From Lysinibacillus contaminans (GTDB lineage Bacteria > Bacillota > Bacilli > Bacillales_A > Planococcaceae): DNA of 64,000 bases. Location of the stretch: positions 124,001 to 188,000 of the forward strand of contig NZ_LGRV01000005.1 in NCBI RefSeq assembly GCF_001278945.1, given 5' to 3'. Positions 43,634-52,386 of the stretch are shown piece by piece; position 1 is the first letter of the stretch, and every line of letters begins with the position of its first letter. The notes below the pieces were generated by a model, which worked only from the letters and a program-made list of their open reading frames with translations, was not told the DNA's origin and made no database searches. A program made the translations under genes and the position numbers.

Positions 43634-45997
43634 ATGAAGAAGGGGAAATGGAAAAAGTGGCTCGTTGGTGTTGTTGGCTTTTTAGCGATTGCACTAATTA
43701 TTGTCTTTATCGGTTTTACATGGTTTATGAATAAGTCGAAGCCTGTTATTGAGGGTGAGCTTGCAGTGAATGTGCTTGAGCAAGATGTGACGGTGACGAG
43801 GGATGATAAGGGTGTGCCGCATATATTTGCTGAGACGGATGCTGATTTGTATCGTGCGCAAGGATATGTGCAGGCACAGGATCGTCTGTTTCAAATGGAT
43901 TTAGCACGTAGACAGGCAAGTGGTCGATTATCGGAGGTCATCGGCGAGGCAACGATAAATACGGATAAACATTTCCGGACATTTAGCCTACGTGATGCAG
44001 CCGAGAAATCGTTGTCAGCCTATGATGCAGATAGTAGACAAGTACTTGAATGGTATGCAGAGGGAGTTAATGCTTTTATTGCACAGGCTAAGGCAGATAA
44101 TAAGCTGAGCTATGAATTTACGTTACTAGGATACGAGCCGGAGGAATGGACTGTCGTTGACTCATTAACAATCGGTAAATACATGGCGTATGATTTGGGT
44201 GGCAACTGGGATAAACTCGCTTTCCGTCACTGGGCTTTGCAAAATTTTGATGAGGACAAGGCAAAGGAATTATTTATAACGTATCCTGAAAATGCACCAT
44301 CCATCATCGAGGCGAATATAGAAAATCCAGTAGCAGTAGCAGGACAATTTGATGCGGATTTATTGCCAAACGAATTTAATGGTAGTAATAACTGGGTCGT
44401 ATCAGGTGATAAAACAAAGTCAGGTGCGCCAATTTTAGCAGATGACCCTCATCTAGGGTTAGATACACCGTCTATTTGGTATCAAATGCATCTACAATCG
44501 CCAGAGCAAAACGTTAGTGGTGTTATTTTTGCAGGAATTCCAGGCATTATTTTAGGACATAACGATGAGATCGCTTGGGGTGTAACCAACGTTGGTCCCG
44601 ATGTTCAGGATTTATATATTGAAATTCCGAACCCAGATAATCCAACGCAATTCCGCTATGATGGAGAGTGGGAGCAAGCAGAGGTACGTGATGAGTCCAT
44701 CAAGGTAAAGGACGGAGAAACAGTAGACTTTGAAGTGGTTGTGACACGTCATGGTCCAATTATGACGGATCTAGCGTTTAAGGAAACAGAACCTTCAGCA
44801 CAATTTTCGATGCAGTGGACAGCACTGCAATCTACAGCGGAACTACGTGCAATACTTGGCTTTAATAAAGCAAAATCATGGGATGACTTTGAGTTGGCAT
44901 TAGAAGATTTTAAAGCGCCTGCGCAAAATTTTGTCTTTGCATCAACGGATGGCACGATTGCCTATAAAGCGAACGGTCAAATTCCAATTCGTAAGCAAGG
45001 TGACGGTCAATTACCTGTGCCTGGTGATTCAAGTGATTATGGTTGGGAAGGATTTATTCCGTGGGATGAACTACCAACAGTAGTGAATCCAGAGGAAGGC
45101 TTTATAGCGACGGCGAACAATGAAGTGATTGGTGAGGAATATCCATACCATATTACAAATTCCTGGGCACAGCCTTATCGATATGAACGTATTAAAGAAG
45201 TGTTAGAAGCCAACGATTCGCTTACTGTAGAAGATATGATGAACTTACAAATGGATCAGCACAATTTATATGCTCGTGAGTTTTTACCGGATTTACTATC
45301 ATCGATGAAGGCAAAAGATAGTGATGGTAAGTATAAAGAAATTATTACTTTATTAGAAGATTGGGACATGGTAGACGCAAAAGAATCAGGTGCGCCGCTT
45401 GTGTTCCATATGGTAATGGAGCAATTACAAGATGTGTTATTTAAAGATGCAATGCCTGAAGATATGTATAAGTTCATGTCAGGCAAATACAATATTACAG
45501 ATCAGCTTTTGCGAAAAGCATATTCTGGTGAGAAAAGTGCTTGGATAGAGGAGCAGGGTGGCGTGGATGCAGCAGTTTATGAGGCGTTAGAACGTTCTGT
45601 AACACTTATTGAGGAGCGCTTTGGTAAGAAAGTGTCGAAGTGGCAGTGGGGAGAATTCCATCAACTTACATTCGATCATACGCTAGGTAATGCATCGCCA
45701 ATTTTAGCAGCATACTTTAATGCGGATAAAGTACCTATCGGTGGCTCCAAGGTGACGGTACAGGCAGCTGATGACGATATGGATGGCAATGTTGATCACG
45801 GAGCATCGTGGCGCTTTGTTGCTGATGTCGGCGATTTAAGTTCGGCATACCATATTGTCGGTCCAGGTCAAAGTGGACATGTGAAATCGGATTGGTATCA
45901 AGACCAAGTGAAGGACTGGGCAAATGGAGATTTCCATGAAACCTTTGTGGAAAAAGAGGCTATTAAAGGTGATACGTTACTTTTGAAGGCACAATAA
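43634..45997 (+). CDS. penicillin acylase family Ntn hydrolase (membrane-anchored or secreted)
   Basis: A 787-residue precursor of the penicillin G acylase / AHL acylase family. An N-terminal helix (about 12-31) acts as signal or anchor. The spacer ends at GSNNWVVSG, where Ser251 would become the N-terminal nucleophile of the beta chain after self-cleavage; PILADDPHLGLDTPSIWY and WGVTNVGPDVQDLYIE follow the family pattern, with ATANNEV further on as the oxyanion-site Asn region. It hydrolyses N-acyl amides outside the cell: penicillins, N-acyl homoserine lactones or acyl amino acids. GGGGGGACACGTA precedes the ATG. The natural substrate is unknown. Confidence 0.92.
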   Translation: MKKGKWKKWLVGVVGFLAIALIIVFIGFTWFMNKSKPVIEGELAVNVLEQDVTVTRDDKGVPHIFAETDADLYRAQGYVQAQDRLFQMDLARRQASGRLSEVIGEATINTDKHFRTFSLRDAAEKSLSAYDADSRQVLEWYAEGVNAFIAQAKADNKLSYEFTLLGYEPEEWTVVDSLTIGKYMAYDLGGNWDKLAFRHWALQNFDEDKAKELFITYPENAPSIIEANIENPVAVAGQFDADLLPNEFNGSNNWVVSGDKTKSGAPILADDPHLGLDTPSIWYQMHLQSPEQNVSGVIFAGIPGIILGHNDEIAWGVTNVGPDVQDLYIEIPNPDNPTQFRYDGEWEQAEVRDESIKVKDGETVDFEVVVTRHGPIMTDLAFKETEPSAQFSMQWTALQSTAELRAILGFNKAKSWDDFELALEDFKAPAQNFVFASTDGTIAYKANGQIPIRKQGDGQLPVPGDSSDYGWEGFIPWDELPTVVNPEEGFIATANNEVIGEEYPYHITNSWAQPYRYERIKEVLEANDSLTVEDMMNLQMDQHNLYAREFLPDLLSSMKAKDSDGKYKEIITLLEDWDMVDAKESGAPLVFHMVMEQLQDVLFKDAMPEDMYKFMSGKYNITDQLLRKAYSGEKSAWIEEQGGVDAAVYEALERSVTLIEERFGKKVSKWQWGEFHQLTFDHTLGNASPILAAYFNADKVPIGGSKVTVQAADDDMDGNVDHGASWRFVADVGDLSSAYHIVGPGQSGHVKSDWYQDQVKDWANGDFHETFVEKEAIKGDTLLLKAQ

Positions 45998-46024
45998 CGT
46001 AAAGAGCCAGCATGAAAATTGAAT

Positions 46025-46071
46025 TGCACCCAATTGTTAGAGATGGTCTAACAATTGGTGGTGCATTTTTT
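46025..46071 (+). terminator. terminator of the acylase gene
   Basis: TGCACCCAATTGTTAGA pairs with TCTAACAATTGGTGGTGCA (one bulge) around a 4-base loop, followed by seven T residues. Confidence 0.88.
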
Positions 46072-46130
46072 TATGCAGAAAGGCTATATAAATAGAAAAT
46101 TTAGAATTTTTTTAGATAAATTAGCCGTAA

Positions 46131-46201
46131 CATTCAAATGTTTGTTTGAATATAGTAAAGTACTATGCTATATTGAAAACAATCAAACAAACATTTGAAT
46201 G
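46131..46201 (+). promoter_or_regulatory. twin CadC operator, 19-base perfect inverted repeat
   Basis: CATTCAAATGTTTGTTTGA at 46131-46149 is exactly mirrored by TCAAACAAACATTTGAATG at 46183-46201. Each arm contains the ATTCAAA/TTTGAAT half-sites typical of CadC/SmtB-type boxes. One arm overlaps the -35, the other lies at the ribosome binding site of cadC, so two repressor dimers could shut off the promoter or loop it. Confidence 0.8.
46146..46174 (+). promoter_or_regulatory. promoter of cadCA
   Basis: TTGAAT at 46146-46151 and TATATT at 46169-46174 with a 17-base spacer, lying between the two operator arms. Confidence 0.7.
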
Positions 46202-46211
46202 AGGTGAGGGA

Positions 46212-46580
46212 ATGAAAAAGGGATTATGTGAAGTTTCGCATGTAAATGAGGTAGCGGTCACAAAGATACAACAGCAAATGCCGGATTTATCTGGCGTAGC
46301 AAAGTTCTTAAAAGCATTGTCGGATGAAACGAGATTGAAAATTGCCTATGCTTTAACGGTAGAGGATGAATTATGTGTGTGTGACGTTGCAACGATTATC
46401 GGTTCGTCTGTTGCGACGGCATCGCATCATTTACGATATTTAAAAGAAAACAATCTAGCGAAATCGCATCGACAAGGAAAGCAAATGTATTACTCCTTAG
46501 CGGATGCGCATGTCTATCAAATTGTAACAATTGCTTATGAACATGCGAAGGAAGGGATTGTAAATGACGACACCATCTAA
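46212..46580 (+). CDS. cadC: CadC, ArsR/SmtB-family metal-responsive repressor
   Basis: A 122-residue winged-helix repressor. The metal-sensing Cys residues of CadC are all present: one in the N-terminal tail (GLCEVSHVNE) and the pair in ELCVCDVATIIG. The DNA-recognition helix is SSVATASHHLRYLKENNLA. Binding of Cd(II), Pb(II) or Zn(II) to the thiolate site releases the operator. GAGGTGAGGG precedes ATG 46212. The gene overlaps cadA by 17 bases and autoregulation is supported by the operator at 46131-46201. Confidence 0.94.
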   Translation: MKKGLCEVSHVNEVAVTKIQQQMPDLSGVAKFLKALSDETRLKIAYALTVEDELCVCDVATIIGSSVATASHHLRYLKENNLAKSHRQGKQMYYSLADAHVYQIVTIAYEHAKEGIVNDDTI

Positions 46581-48687
46581 ACAAGAATACCGATTGCAAA
46601 ATTTATCATGTGCTAGTTGTGCGGCGAAATTTGAGAAAAATGTAAAGGCTATTCCAGAAGTTAAAGACGCACAAGTGAATTTTGGTGCATCTAAACTAAC
46701 AGTTGTTGGTGATATTAGCGTTAATCAAATTGAAGAAGCAGGTGCATTTGATGGTATTAAAGTATCGCAATCACCGAAAAGAACGATAGAAAAATCTACA
46801 CCATTTTATAAAAAAACAGAAAATATTTTAGCAAGTATTTCACTGGTTTTTGTTGTGCTTGGGTATGTATTATCCTCCGTACGAGGTGAGGTAGACACTC
46901 TAGTTATAGCGATGTTTATCATCGCTATAGTTGTCGGTGGGATGGAAATATTTAAAACTGGTTTCCGTAACTTAGCCCATTTCGAATTTGATATGAAAAC
47001 ATTGATGACCATTGCCGTCATTGGTGCTGCCATTATTGGTGAGTGGGAAGAAGCGGCAGTTGTCGTATTTTTATTCGCAGTGAGTGAGGCACTTGAAGCG
47101 TATTCAATGGATAAAGCACGTCAATCAATTCGTCAATTGATGGATATTGCGCCACCAACGGCATTGATTAAACGCGCACACGGAGAGCATTTTCATGAGA
47201 TGGAACTACCGACTGAACAAATCGAAATTGGCGATATTTTAATTGTAAAACCAGGACAAAAAATCGCGATGGACGGTGTTGTGTTAAGTGGACGATCTGC
47301 GGTGAATCAAGCTGCCATTACTGGTGAATCGATCCCAGTCAACAAAATCACAGGCGATGAAGTATTTGCCGGTACTTTGAATGAGGAAGGTGCTCTTGAA
47401 GTACATGTCACGAAGCGTGTAGAAGATACAACGATTGCCAAAATTATTCACTTGGTAGAAGAGGCTCAGGCTGAAAAGGCACCATCTCAACAATTCGTTG
47501 ACCGTTTTGCAAAATACTATACACCTGCGATTATGATTGTGGCTTTACTTGTTGCGGTACTTCCACCGTTATTTATGGGGGACTGGCAACACTGGATTTA
47601 CCAAGGTTTAGCGGTACTCGTGGTTGGTTGTCCTTGTGCACTTGTTGTATCAACGCCAGTTGCAATTGTGACAGCTATTGGTAATGCAGCAAGGCAAGGG
47701 GTGCTTATTAAAGGCGGTATCCACTTAGAACAGCTTGGTCATATTGAAGCGGTTGCTTTCGATAAAACAGGCACGTTAACAAAAGGAAAACCAGAAGTAA
47801 CAGATATTTTCACACATAATAATATGACTGAAGAAACTGTACTACAGCTTGTAGCAGCGGTTGAAAAACAATCCCAGCATCCGCTAGCAAAAGCGATTTT
47901 AACAACACTACATGAAAAAGGCTTAACGGAGCTTGTGCCAACCGATTTCCAATCGATTACAGGGAAAGGCGCTTATGCAACGGTTGACGGGCAAAAGGTT
48001 TCTGTCGGTAGTTTGAAATGGATTGCCACTTTAACGACTGTGGATGAAATGACAAAAGAACGAGTAAACCAACTGCAAGCGCAAGGTAAGACGGTTGTAG
48101 CGGCTGTTAGTGACGATCAGTTAATCGGCATTATCGGAATTGCCGACCAGTTACGTGAGGAAAGTAAACATGTATTGCAAAAGCTACATGCATTAAAAGT
48201 GAAACATACTGTTATGTTAACTGGCGATGCGAAACCAACGGCAGAAGCCATTGCATCTTCTCTAGGTATGAGTGATGTAAGGGCAGGGTTACTACCAGCT
48301 GAAAAATTAACAGCAATCAAAGAACTACGCGCCAAGTATGGAGCTGTAGCGATGGTCGGGGATGGTGTGAATGATGCACCAGCCTTAGCATCTGCCAATG
48401 TAGGTATTGCCATGGGTGGTGCGGGCACAGATGCAGCATTAGAAACCGCTGATATTGCTTTAATGGGTGATGATTTAACGAAGTTGCCATATACAATCGG
48501 TCTTAGTCGAAAAACATTACGTATCATTAAAGAGAACATTATTTTTGCACTTGCATTAAAATTGATTGCCTTATTACTTGTGATTCCGGGTTGGTTAACA
48601 CTATGGATTGCGATATTTGCAGATATGGGTGCTACGTTATTAGTGGTATTTAACTCATTACGATTGATTCGAGTACGTAACAAATGA
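46564..48687 (+). CDS. cadA: CadA, P1B-type ATPase exporting cadmium/zinc/lead
   Basis: A 707-residue P1B ATPase. An N-terminal heavy-metal domain holds CASC at Cys16-Cys19. The membrane ion site is CPC at residues 356-358 (VVGCPCALVVSTPVA), the phosphorylated Asp400 lies in DKTGTLTKG, and QHPLAKAI and GDGVNDAPAL complete the catalytic set. The CPC motif plus a CadC repressor favour Zn/Cd/Pb over copper. Its start lies inside cadC, so the two are translationally coupled. Length is that of plasmid pI258-type CadA. Confidence 0.95.
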   Translation: MTTPSKQEYRLQNLSCASCAAKFEKNVKAIPEVKDAQVNFGASKLTVVGDISVNQIEEAGAFDGIKVSQSPKRTIEKSTPFYKKTENILASISLVFVVLGYVLSSVRGEVDTLVIAMFIIAIVVGGMEIFKTGFRNLAHFEFDMKTLMTIAVIGAAIIGEWEEAAVVVFLFAVSEALEAYSMDKARQSIRQLMDIAPPTALIKRAHGEHFHEMELPTEQIEIGDILIVKPGQKIAMDGVVLSGRSAVNQAAITGESIPVNKITGDEVFAGTLNEEGALEVHVTKRVEDTTIAKIIHLVEEAQAEKAPSQQFVDRFAKYYTPAIMIVALLVAVLPPLFMGDWQHWIYQGLAVLVVGCPCALVVSTPVAIVTAIGNAARQGVLIKGGIHLEQLGHIEAVAFDKTGTLTKGKPEVTDIFTHNNMTEETVLQLVAAVEKQSQHPLAKAILTTLHEKGLTELVPTDFQSITGKGAYATVDGQKVSVGSLKWIATLTTVDEMTKERVNQLQAQGKTVVAAVSDDQLIGIIGIADQLREESKHVLQKLHALKVKHTVMLTGDAKPTAEAIASSLGMSDVRAGLLPAEKLTAIKELRAKYGAVAMVGDGVNDAPALASANVGIAMGGAGTDAALETADIALMGDDLTKLPYTIGLSRKTLRIIKENIIFALALKLIALLLVIPGWLTLWIAIFADMGATLLVVFNSLRLIRVRNK

Positions 48688-48701
48688 AAAATTGTATATG
48701 G

Positions 48702-48743
48702 AAAAGGACGACTGACTACGGATTGTAGTGGGTCGTCTTTTTT
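48702..48743 (+). terminator. terminator of cadCA
   Basis: AAAAGGACGAC pairs with GTCGTCTTTT, with an inner CTAC/GTAG stem, followed by TTT. Confidence 0.8.
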
Positions 48744-48844
48744 GTAAGCAGGTGTCGCTTGCAATTCTTGATAAAAACGCTATTTAGGGCTATTATGTAT
48801 AAGGAACAATGTAACGAAAATTATAAACGAGGCGAAATTTATAT

Positions 48845-49144
48845 ATGTCAGAACCTATTTTTGTAAACGTTACAGAAGAAATTGTACGTGGTTTAGTAAG
48901 CTTTCTATTAAGAGGTCCAGAATATCAAACATTTTGCAAATGCCAAACTTGTGAATTTGACACAGTCGCACTTACATTAAATGCTTTGCCGAGCAAGTAT
49001 GTGACGTCTATGGAATCACGGGATGAAGCATTTATAATGATGAATACTCCAGAACATATTGAGCTAATTAACAAAGAAATTATTCATGCACTGCACGTGG
49101 TGAGTAAATTTCCTCGACATAAAGTAGAGCCCACTTCGATTTGA
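48845..49144 (+). CDS. comFB: ComFB-family protein (late competence development; c-di-GMP-receptor fold)
   Basis: A 99-residue protein with the core ComFB pattern: an N-terminal helical part, then CKCQTCEFDTVALTLNALPSKYV, where the Cys residues are expected to bind zinc and ALxLNxLPxxYV is the conserved helix-loop. In Bacillus subtilis comFB lies inside the comF operon; here it stands alone. Cyanobacterial relatives bind cyclic di-GMP. ATG 48845 follows GAGGCG. The terminator stem starts inside its last codons. Function in this organism is inferred from the family only. Confidence 0.85.
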   Translation: MSEPIFVNVTEEIVRGLVSFLLRGPEYQTFCKCQTCEFDTVALTLNALPSKYVTSMESRDEAFIMMNTPEHIELINKEIIHALHVVSKFPRHKVEPTSI

Positions 49145-49158
49145 AGTCGGCTCTTTTT
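49126..49158 (+). terminator. terminator overlapping the comFB stop codon
   Basis: AGAGCCCACTTC pairs with GAAGTCGGCTCT (one mismatch) around a 5-base loop, then TTTT. The TGA stop (49142-49144) lies within the hairpin. Confidence 0.8.
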
Positions 49159-49263
49159 ATATCAATACTGAGGATTACTGCATACCAATGTATTTTCAGT
49201 TAACTTTTAATGCATCATTGTAGTAAACTAAAGAGTAAGAATAGGAAAGAGAGGGAATACGGT

Positions 49264-49683
49264 ATGCCAACACCAAGTATGGAAGACCACATCGAACAAA
49301 TATATTTATTAATATCTAATAAAGGATATGCTCGTGTGTCTGACATTGCGGAAGCATTATCTGTTCTTCCTTCTTCTGTTACTAAAATGGTTCAAAAATT
49401 AGATAAAGATGGCTATTTAGTTTATGAAAAATATCGTGGTTTAACGCTAACCCCAAAAGGTCATAAATTGGGAAAGCGACTTGTTCAACGACATGAACTT
49501 CTAGAGCAATTTTTACGAATCATTGGTGTAGATGAAGAACGTATATATAATGATGTAGAAGGTATTGAACATCATTTGAGTTGGAATTCTATTGATCGTA
49601 TTGCAGATCTTGTGCAAGTAATGGAAGAAAACCCTGATATTGCGAAAAAATTAGAGGCATCAAGATCCCAGCATAATGCGTAA
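49264..49683 (+). CDS. mntR: manganese-responsive repressor MntR (DtxR family)
   Basis: A 139-residue DtxR-family regulator close to Bacillus MntR (142 residues). The metal ligands fit: [13 protein letters not shown] gives Asp8 and Glu11, [10 protein letters not shown] gives the His near 77, and [10 protein letters not shown] gives Glu99, Glu102 and His103. The DNA-binding part is [32 protein letters not shown]. It represses Mn uptake genes when Mn is replete. The frame is open from 49210, but GAGAGGG supports ATG 49264, which also restores the conserved Asp8. The next gene starts 30 bases later and is probably co-transcribed. Confidence 0.94.
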   Translation: MPTPSMEDHIEQIYLLISNKGYARVSDIAEALSVLPSSVTKMVQKLDKDGYLVYEKYRGLTLTPKGHKLGKRLVQRHELLEQFLRIIGVDEERIYNDVEGIEHHLSWNSIDRIADLVQVMEENPDIAKKLEASRSQHNA

Positions 49684-49713
49684 TATAAGATGTACGAGAG
49701 AAAGGAAGACACT

Positions 49714-50571
49714 ATGAACGAATTAAAATCAGGTGAAGTTGTTACGTTAACAGTATTGGAGCAACAAACATCTAAATGGATATTAACAAATGGGGAAGTA
49801 GAACTCCCACTAAATGCGTCTGAAGTATCAGAGCCTTTAGAAGTAGGCGATCGCATAAAAGTATTTTTATTTGCAGACAGACGCGGTGATTTAGCAGCAA
49901 CAACAGCTATACCGGCATTTGCACAAGGTGAATACGGCTGGGCCCGTGTATTACGTGTGACTCGTGAAGGAGCTTTTGTCGATATTGGCACATCACGTGA
50001 AGTATTAATAATGGAAGAGGACTTACCTGCACTAGAAGAGGTATGGCCAGCAGTAGGCGACCATTTATTTATGACATTACGTACAGATCGTAATGGGGAT
50101 TTATTTGGACGTTTAGCAACGGAAGAAAAAATATCTGAGCTATATGAAGGTGCATTGGAAGATATGCACAATAAAAACATTTTAGCTCGCCCGTACCGTT
50201 TACTACCAGTGGGTTCATTCCTTTTGGGTGTAGACAAACCATACAGAATCTTTGTCCATGAATCAGAGCGAGAAGCAGAACCACGTCTAGGACAAGATGT
50301 AGAGGTACGTATTATTGATGTAAAAGAAGACGGCTCGATGAACGGCTCACTATTACCACGTAAACATGAACGAATTACAGGTGATGCAGAGCAGATCTTG
50401 AAGTATTTACAAGAAGTTGGTGGCAAAATGCCATTCAGTGATAAATCTTCTCCAGATGAAATTCAAGAAATGTTCCATATGAGTAAGGCAGCATTTAAAC
50501 GTGCACTTGGTACACTGATGAAAGCCGGGAAAATTAAACAACAAGACGGTTGGACAGAAGAAATCAAATAG
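49714..50571 (+). CDS. cvfB: CvfB/YitL, S1-domain RNA-binding protein
   Basis: A 285-residue protein with three S1-like OB domains (GEVVTLTVLEQQTSKWIL..., GEYGWARVLRVTREGAFVDIG..., GQDVEVRIIDVKEDGSMNGSL) and a C-terminal winged helix (DEIQEMFHMSKAAFKRALGTLMKAGKI). This is the architecture of CvfB, which binds RNA with purine preference and affects virulence factor expression in staphylococci; YitL is the Bacillus form. AAAGGAAG supports ATG 49714 over 49690. It follows mntR closely. Confidence 0.93.
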   Translation: MNELKSGEVVTLTVLEQQTSKWILTNGEVELPLNASEVSEPLEVGDRIKVFLFADRRGDLAATTAIPAFAQGEYGWARVLRVTREGAFVDIGTSREVLIMEEDLPALEEVWPAVGDHLFMTLRTDRNGDLFGRLATEEKISELYEGALEDMHNKNILARPYRLLPVGSFLLGVDKPYRIFVHESEREAEPRLGQDVEVRIIDVKEDGSMNGSLLPRKHERITGDAEQILKYLQEVGGKMPFSDKSSPDEIQEMFHMSKAAFKRALGTLMKAGKIKQQDGWTEEIK

Positions 50572-50579
50572 TATCACAC

Positions 50580-50634
50580 AAAATGACGCGGAATGAGGCA
50601 TGGAAACTGACATGAAACCTTCCCGTCATTTTTT
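50580..50634 (+). terminator. terminator of mntR-cvfB
   Basis: AAATGACGCGGAA pairs with TTCCCGTCATTT (one bulge) across a long loop, then TTT. Confidence 0.65.
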
Positions 50635-50721
50635 CGTACTAATAACTGTATAGTGGTGTAAGCAATCGGAGCTGGGTGATTTGCAAAGTAGGGAATCATA
50701 AAAAGCGAAAGGGGTAACAAC

Positions 50722-51633
50722 ATGAAAACAAAATGGTTGAAGATGATAGCGGTAGTCGTATTAGCATTAGGTGTGATGGCACCGGCTACAGGATTTGCTG
50801 CGGATAATAGCAAAAAGGCAATTGATGAAAAGCTTGGCGTACCTATCGTTGTGTACGGAGCAAACTTATCTGAGGTTGAAAAAGAATCTGTAAAGAAATC
50901 TTTGACAGTGGACGAAGAACCTGAAATTGAAGAAATTACAGTATCAGGACAAGACTTAGTAAAATACATTAAAGATAGTAATTCAAGCTCACGTATGTAC
51001 TCATCTGCGAAAATTACGCGTAAAGATGCTGGGAAAGGCTTAGTCATTGAAATTGTCACACCAGAAAACATTACACAAGTAACAGCTGAGATGTATGCCA
51101 ATGCAATGCTAACAGCAGGTATTGAGGATGCAACCGTACAAGTAGCAGCACCTAAAGCAGTAACAGGCCACTCGGCGCTTGTTGGAATATATAAAGCTTA
51201 TGAAGTAACAACTGGTGAAACGCTTGATATTGAGCGTACAGACGTTGCAAATGAAGAGCTATCTGTAGCGACTTCTATTGCTGAATCATCAGGTGTAGAT
51301 GATGCTAAAGTCGCAGAACTATTAACAGAAATAAAAAAAGAGATAGCTGAGTTGAATCCAGCAACTCGTGAAGAAGTACAACAAATTGTAGAAAATCAAT
51401 TAAGTAAATTAGAAATTAATTTAAGTGAACAAGACCATCAATTGTTAGTCGACCTTATGGACAAAATTAGCAAACTAGATATTGATTTTAGTAAATGGTC
51501 TGAGCAATTAAATGATATTAGTAATACATTACAAGAAAAATTCGGTGCGCTGATGGAGGATGAAGGTTTCTGGGCGGGAGTAAAAAACTTTTTTGCCAAT
51601 TTAAAAGAATCGATTTCTACATGGTTTAACTGA
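50722..51633 (+). CDS. DUF1002-family secreted protein
   Basis: A 303-residue exported protein. A signal peptide (MKTKWLKMIAVVVLALGVM) ends near ATGFAA. The mature part begins GVPIVVYGANLSEVEKESVKKSL, the DUF1002 opening, and continues ITPEN-like IVTPENITQVTAEMYANAMLTAGIEDATVQVAAPK. The C-terminal half is helical and acidic, possibly coiled-coil (KLEINLSEQDHQLLVDLMDKISKL). The family is widespread in Firmicutes and of unknown function. AAAGGGG precedes the ATG, and a perfect terminator follows. Confidence 0.88.
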   Translation: MKTKWLKMIAVVVLALGVMAPATGFAADNSKKAIDEKLGVPIVVYGANLSEVEKESVKKSLTVDEEPEIEEITVSGQDLVKYIKDSNSSSRMYSSAKITRKDAGKGLVIEIVTPENITQVTAEMYANAMLTAGIEDATVQVAAPKAVTGHSALVGIYKAYEVTTGETLDIERTDVANEELSVATSIAESSGVDDAKVAELLTEIKKEIAELNPATREEVQQIVENQLSKLEINLSEQDHQLLVDLMDKISKLDIDFSKWSEQLNDISNTLQEKFGALMEDEGFWAGVKNFFANLKESISTWFN

Positions 51634-51638
51634 TGATG

Positions 51639-51673
51639 TAAAAGCTTACTGTTGCAATGGCAGTAAGCTTTTA
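51639..51673 (+). terminator. terminator of the DUF1002 gene
   Basis: TAAAAGCTTACTG pairs perfectly with CAGTAAGCTTTTA around a 9-base loop, then GTTTT. Confidence 0.88.
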
Positions 51674-51776
51674 GTTTTATCTAAGGAAACGTCAGGAGAT
51701 TGAAGCAAAATGGAGACCGCTTTCTTTGTAAAATGGAAAATCTCTATGTTACTATGAGAAAAAGGAGTGGTGATAT

Positions 51777-52058
51777 ATGGAATTTCAATTACAAGAGCAA
51801 GGGGCCAATAAATTTGCATTTGTAGGAGAGCAAAACGGTGAACGTTTAGCGGAAATCTCGTGGGTACAGCAAGGTGAAGTGATGGTAATGGACCATACGG
51901 TTGTATCAGATAAGCTTCGCGGTCAAGGGGTAGCGAAGAAGTTATTAGACCGTGCTGCAGATTATGCACGTGAAAATCACTACAAAATGCAAGCGGTTTG
52001 TACGTATGTAGTCGCTGCTTTTGAAAAGTCTGATGCATATGATGATGTAAAACAATAA
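51777..52058 (+). CDS. small single-domain GNAT acetyltransferase (YjdJ/NATD1-like)
   Basis: A 93-residue minimal GNAT protein: ISWVQQGEVMVMDHTVVSDKLRGQGVAKKLLDRAADYAREN is the beta4-alpha3 acetyl-CoA binding part, and the CTYVVAAFEKSDAYDDV end is typical of the short YjdJ/GTLF3B group. AAAGGAGTGG precedes ATG 51777. The substrates of this group are unknown. It stands alone between two terminators. Confidence 0.85.
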   Translation: MEFQLQEQGANKFAFVGEQNGERLAEISWVQQGEVMVMDHTVVSDKLRGQGVAKKLLDRAADYARENHYKMQAVCTYVVAAFEKSDAYDDVKQ

Positions 52059-52066
52059 AAAAATAA

Positions 52067-52106
52067 GGCAATCCTCCATTAGCTCTTTGCTGATGTGTGG
52101 ATTGCC
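52067..52106 (+). terminator. terminator of the small GNAT gene
   Basis: GGCAATCC pairs perfectly with GGATTGCC, inner CA/TG, long loop, followed by CTTTTAATTTTT. Confidence 0.75.
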
Positions 52107-52141
52107 CTTTTAATTTTTACAGCCATAATCCGTTACTCTCC

Positions 52142-52243
52142 TTAAAGTTGAATGACACCGTAAAAAAGCAGGGTTAAGAAAGTTGCCCCTCCGATTAATG
52201 AAGCCATATCTACCCAATCATATGTTACATCTACATCTTTCAT
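52142..52243 (-). CDS. 33-residue membrane micro-protein
   Basis: On the minus strand, ATG at 52243 is preceded by GGATGGTGG at about nine bases. The peptide starts MKDVDVTYDWVDMASLIGG and continues into one hydrophobic helix ending FLTLLFYGVIQL, then TAA. An acidic head and single helix of this size are typical of conserved Bacillales micro-proteins that annotation pipelines miss. No function can be assigned. It is encoded opposite to both neighbours and lies between their regulatory regions. Confidence 0.55.
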   Translation of the reverse strand: MKDVDVTYDWVDMASLIGGATFLTLLFYGVIQL

Positions 52244-52386
52244 AATAGCCACCATCCTATCAATTATAATATTTCATTATTTCCCTTAGAACTTTAAATA
52301 TAATCATAAATAATTACAATTTTATAATAATTGACGAAAACAATATTAGAATTGTGCGATAATATCGATTAGGAGAGTGATATATA

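Noticed and set aside
48117-48764. Minus-strand 215-codon frame over the end of cadA
   Set aside because: Opposite a firmly identified P-type ATPase, Ala/Asn/Ser-rich in the way antisense frames are, no start signals.
49572-50426. Minus-strand 284-codon frame across mntR and cvfB
   Set aside because: Spans two well-supported genes on the other strand; low-complexity Ser/Arg composition typical of a shadow frame.
51646-52071. Minus-strand 141-codon frame opposite the small GNAT gene
   Set aside because: No ribosome binding site and runs through two terminator hairpins; the plus-strand GNAT frame is real.
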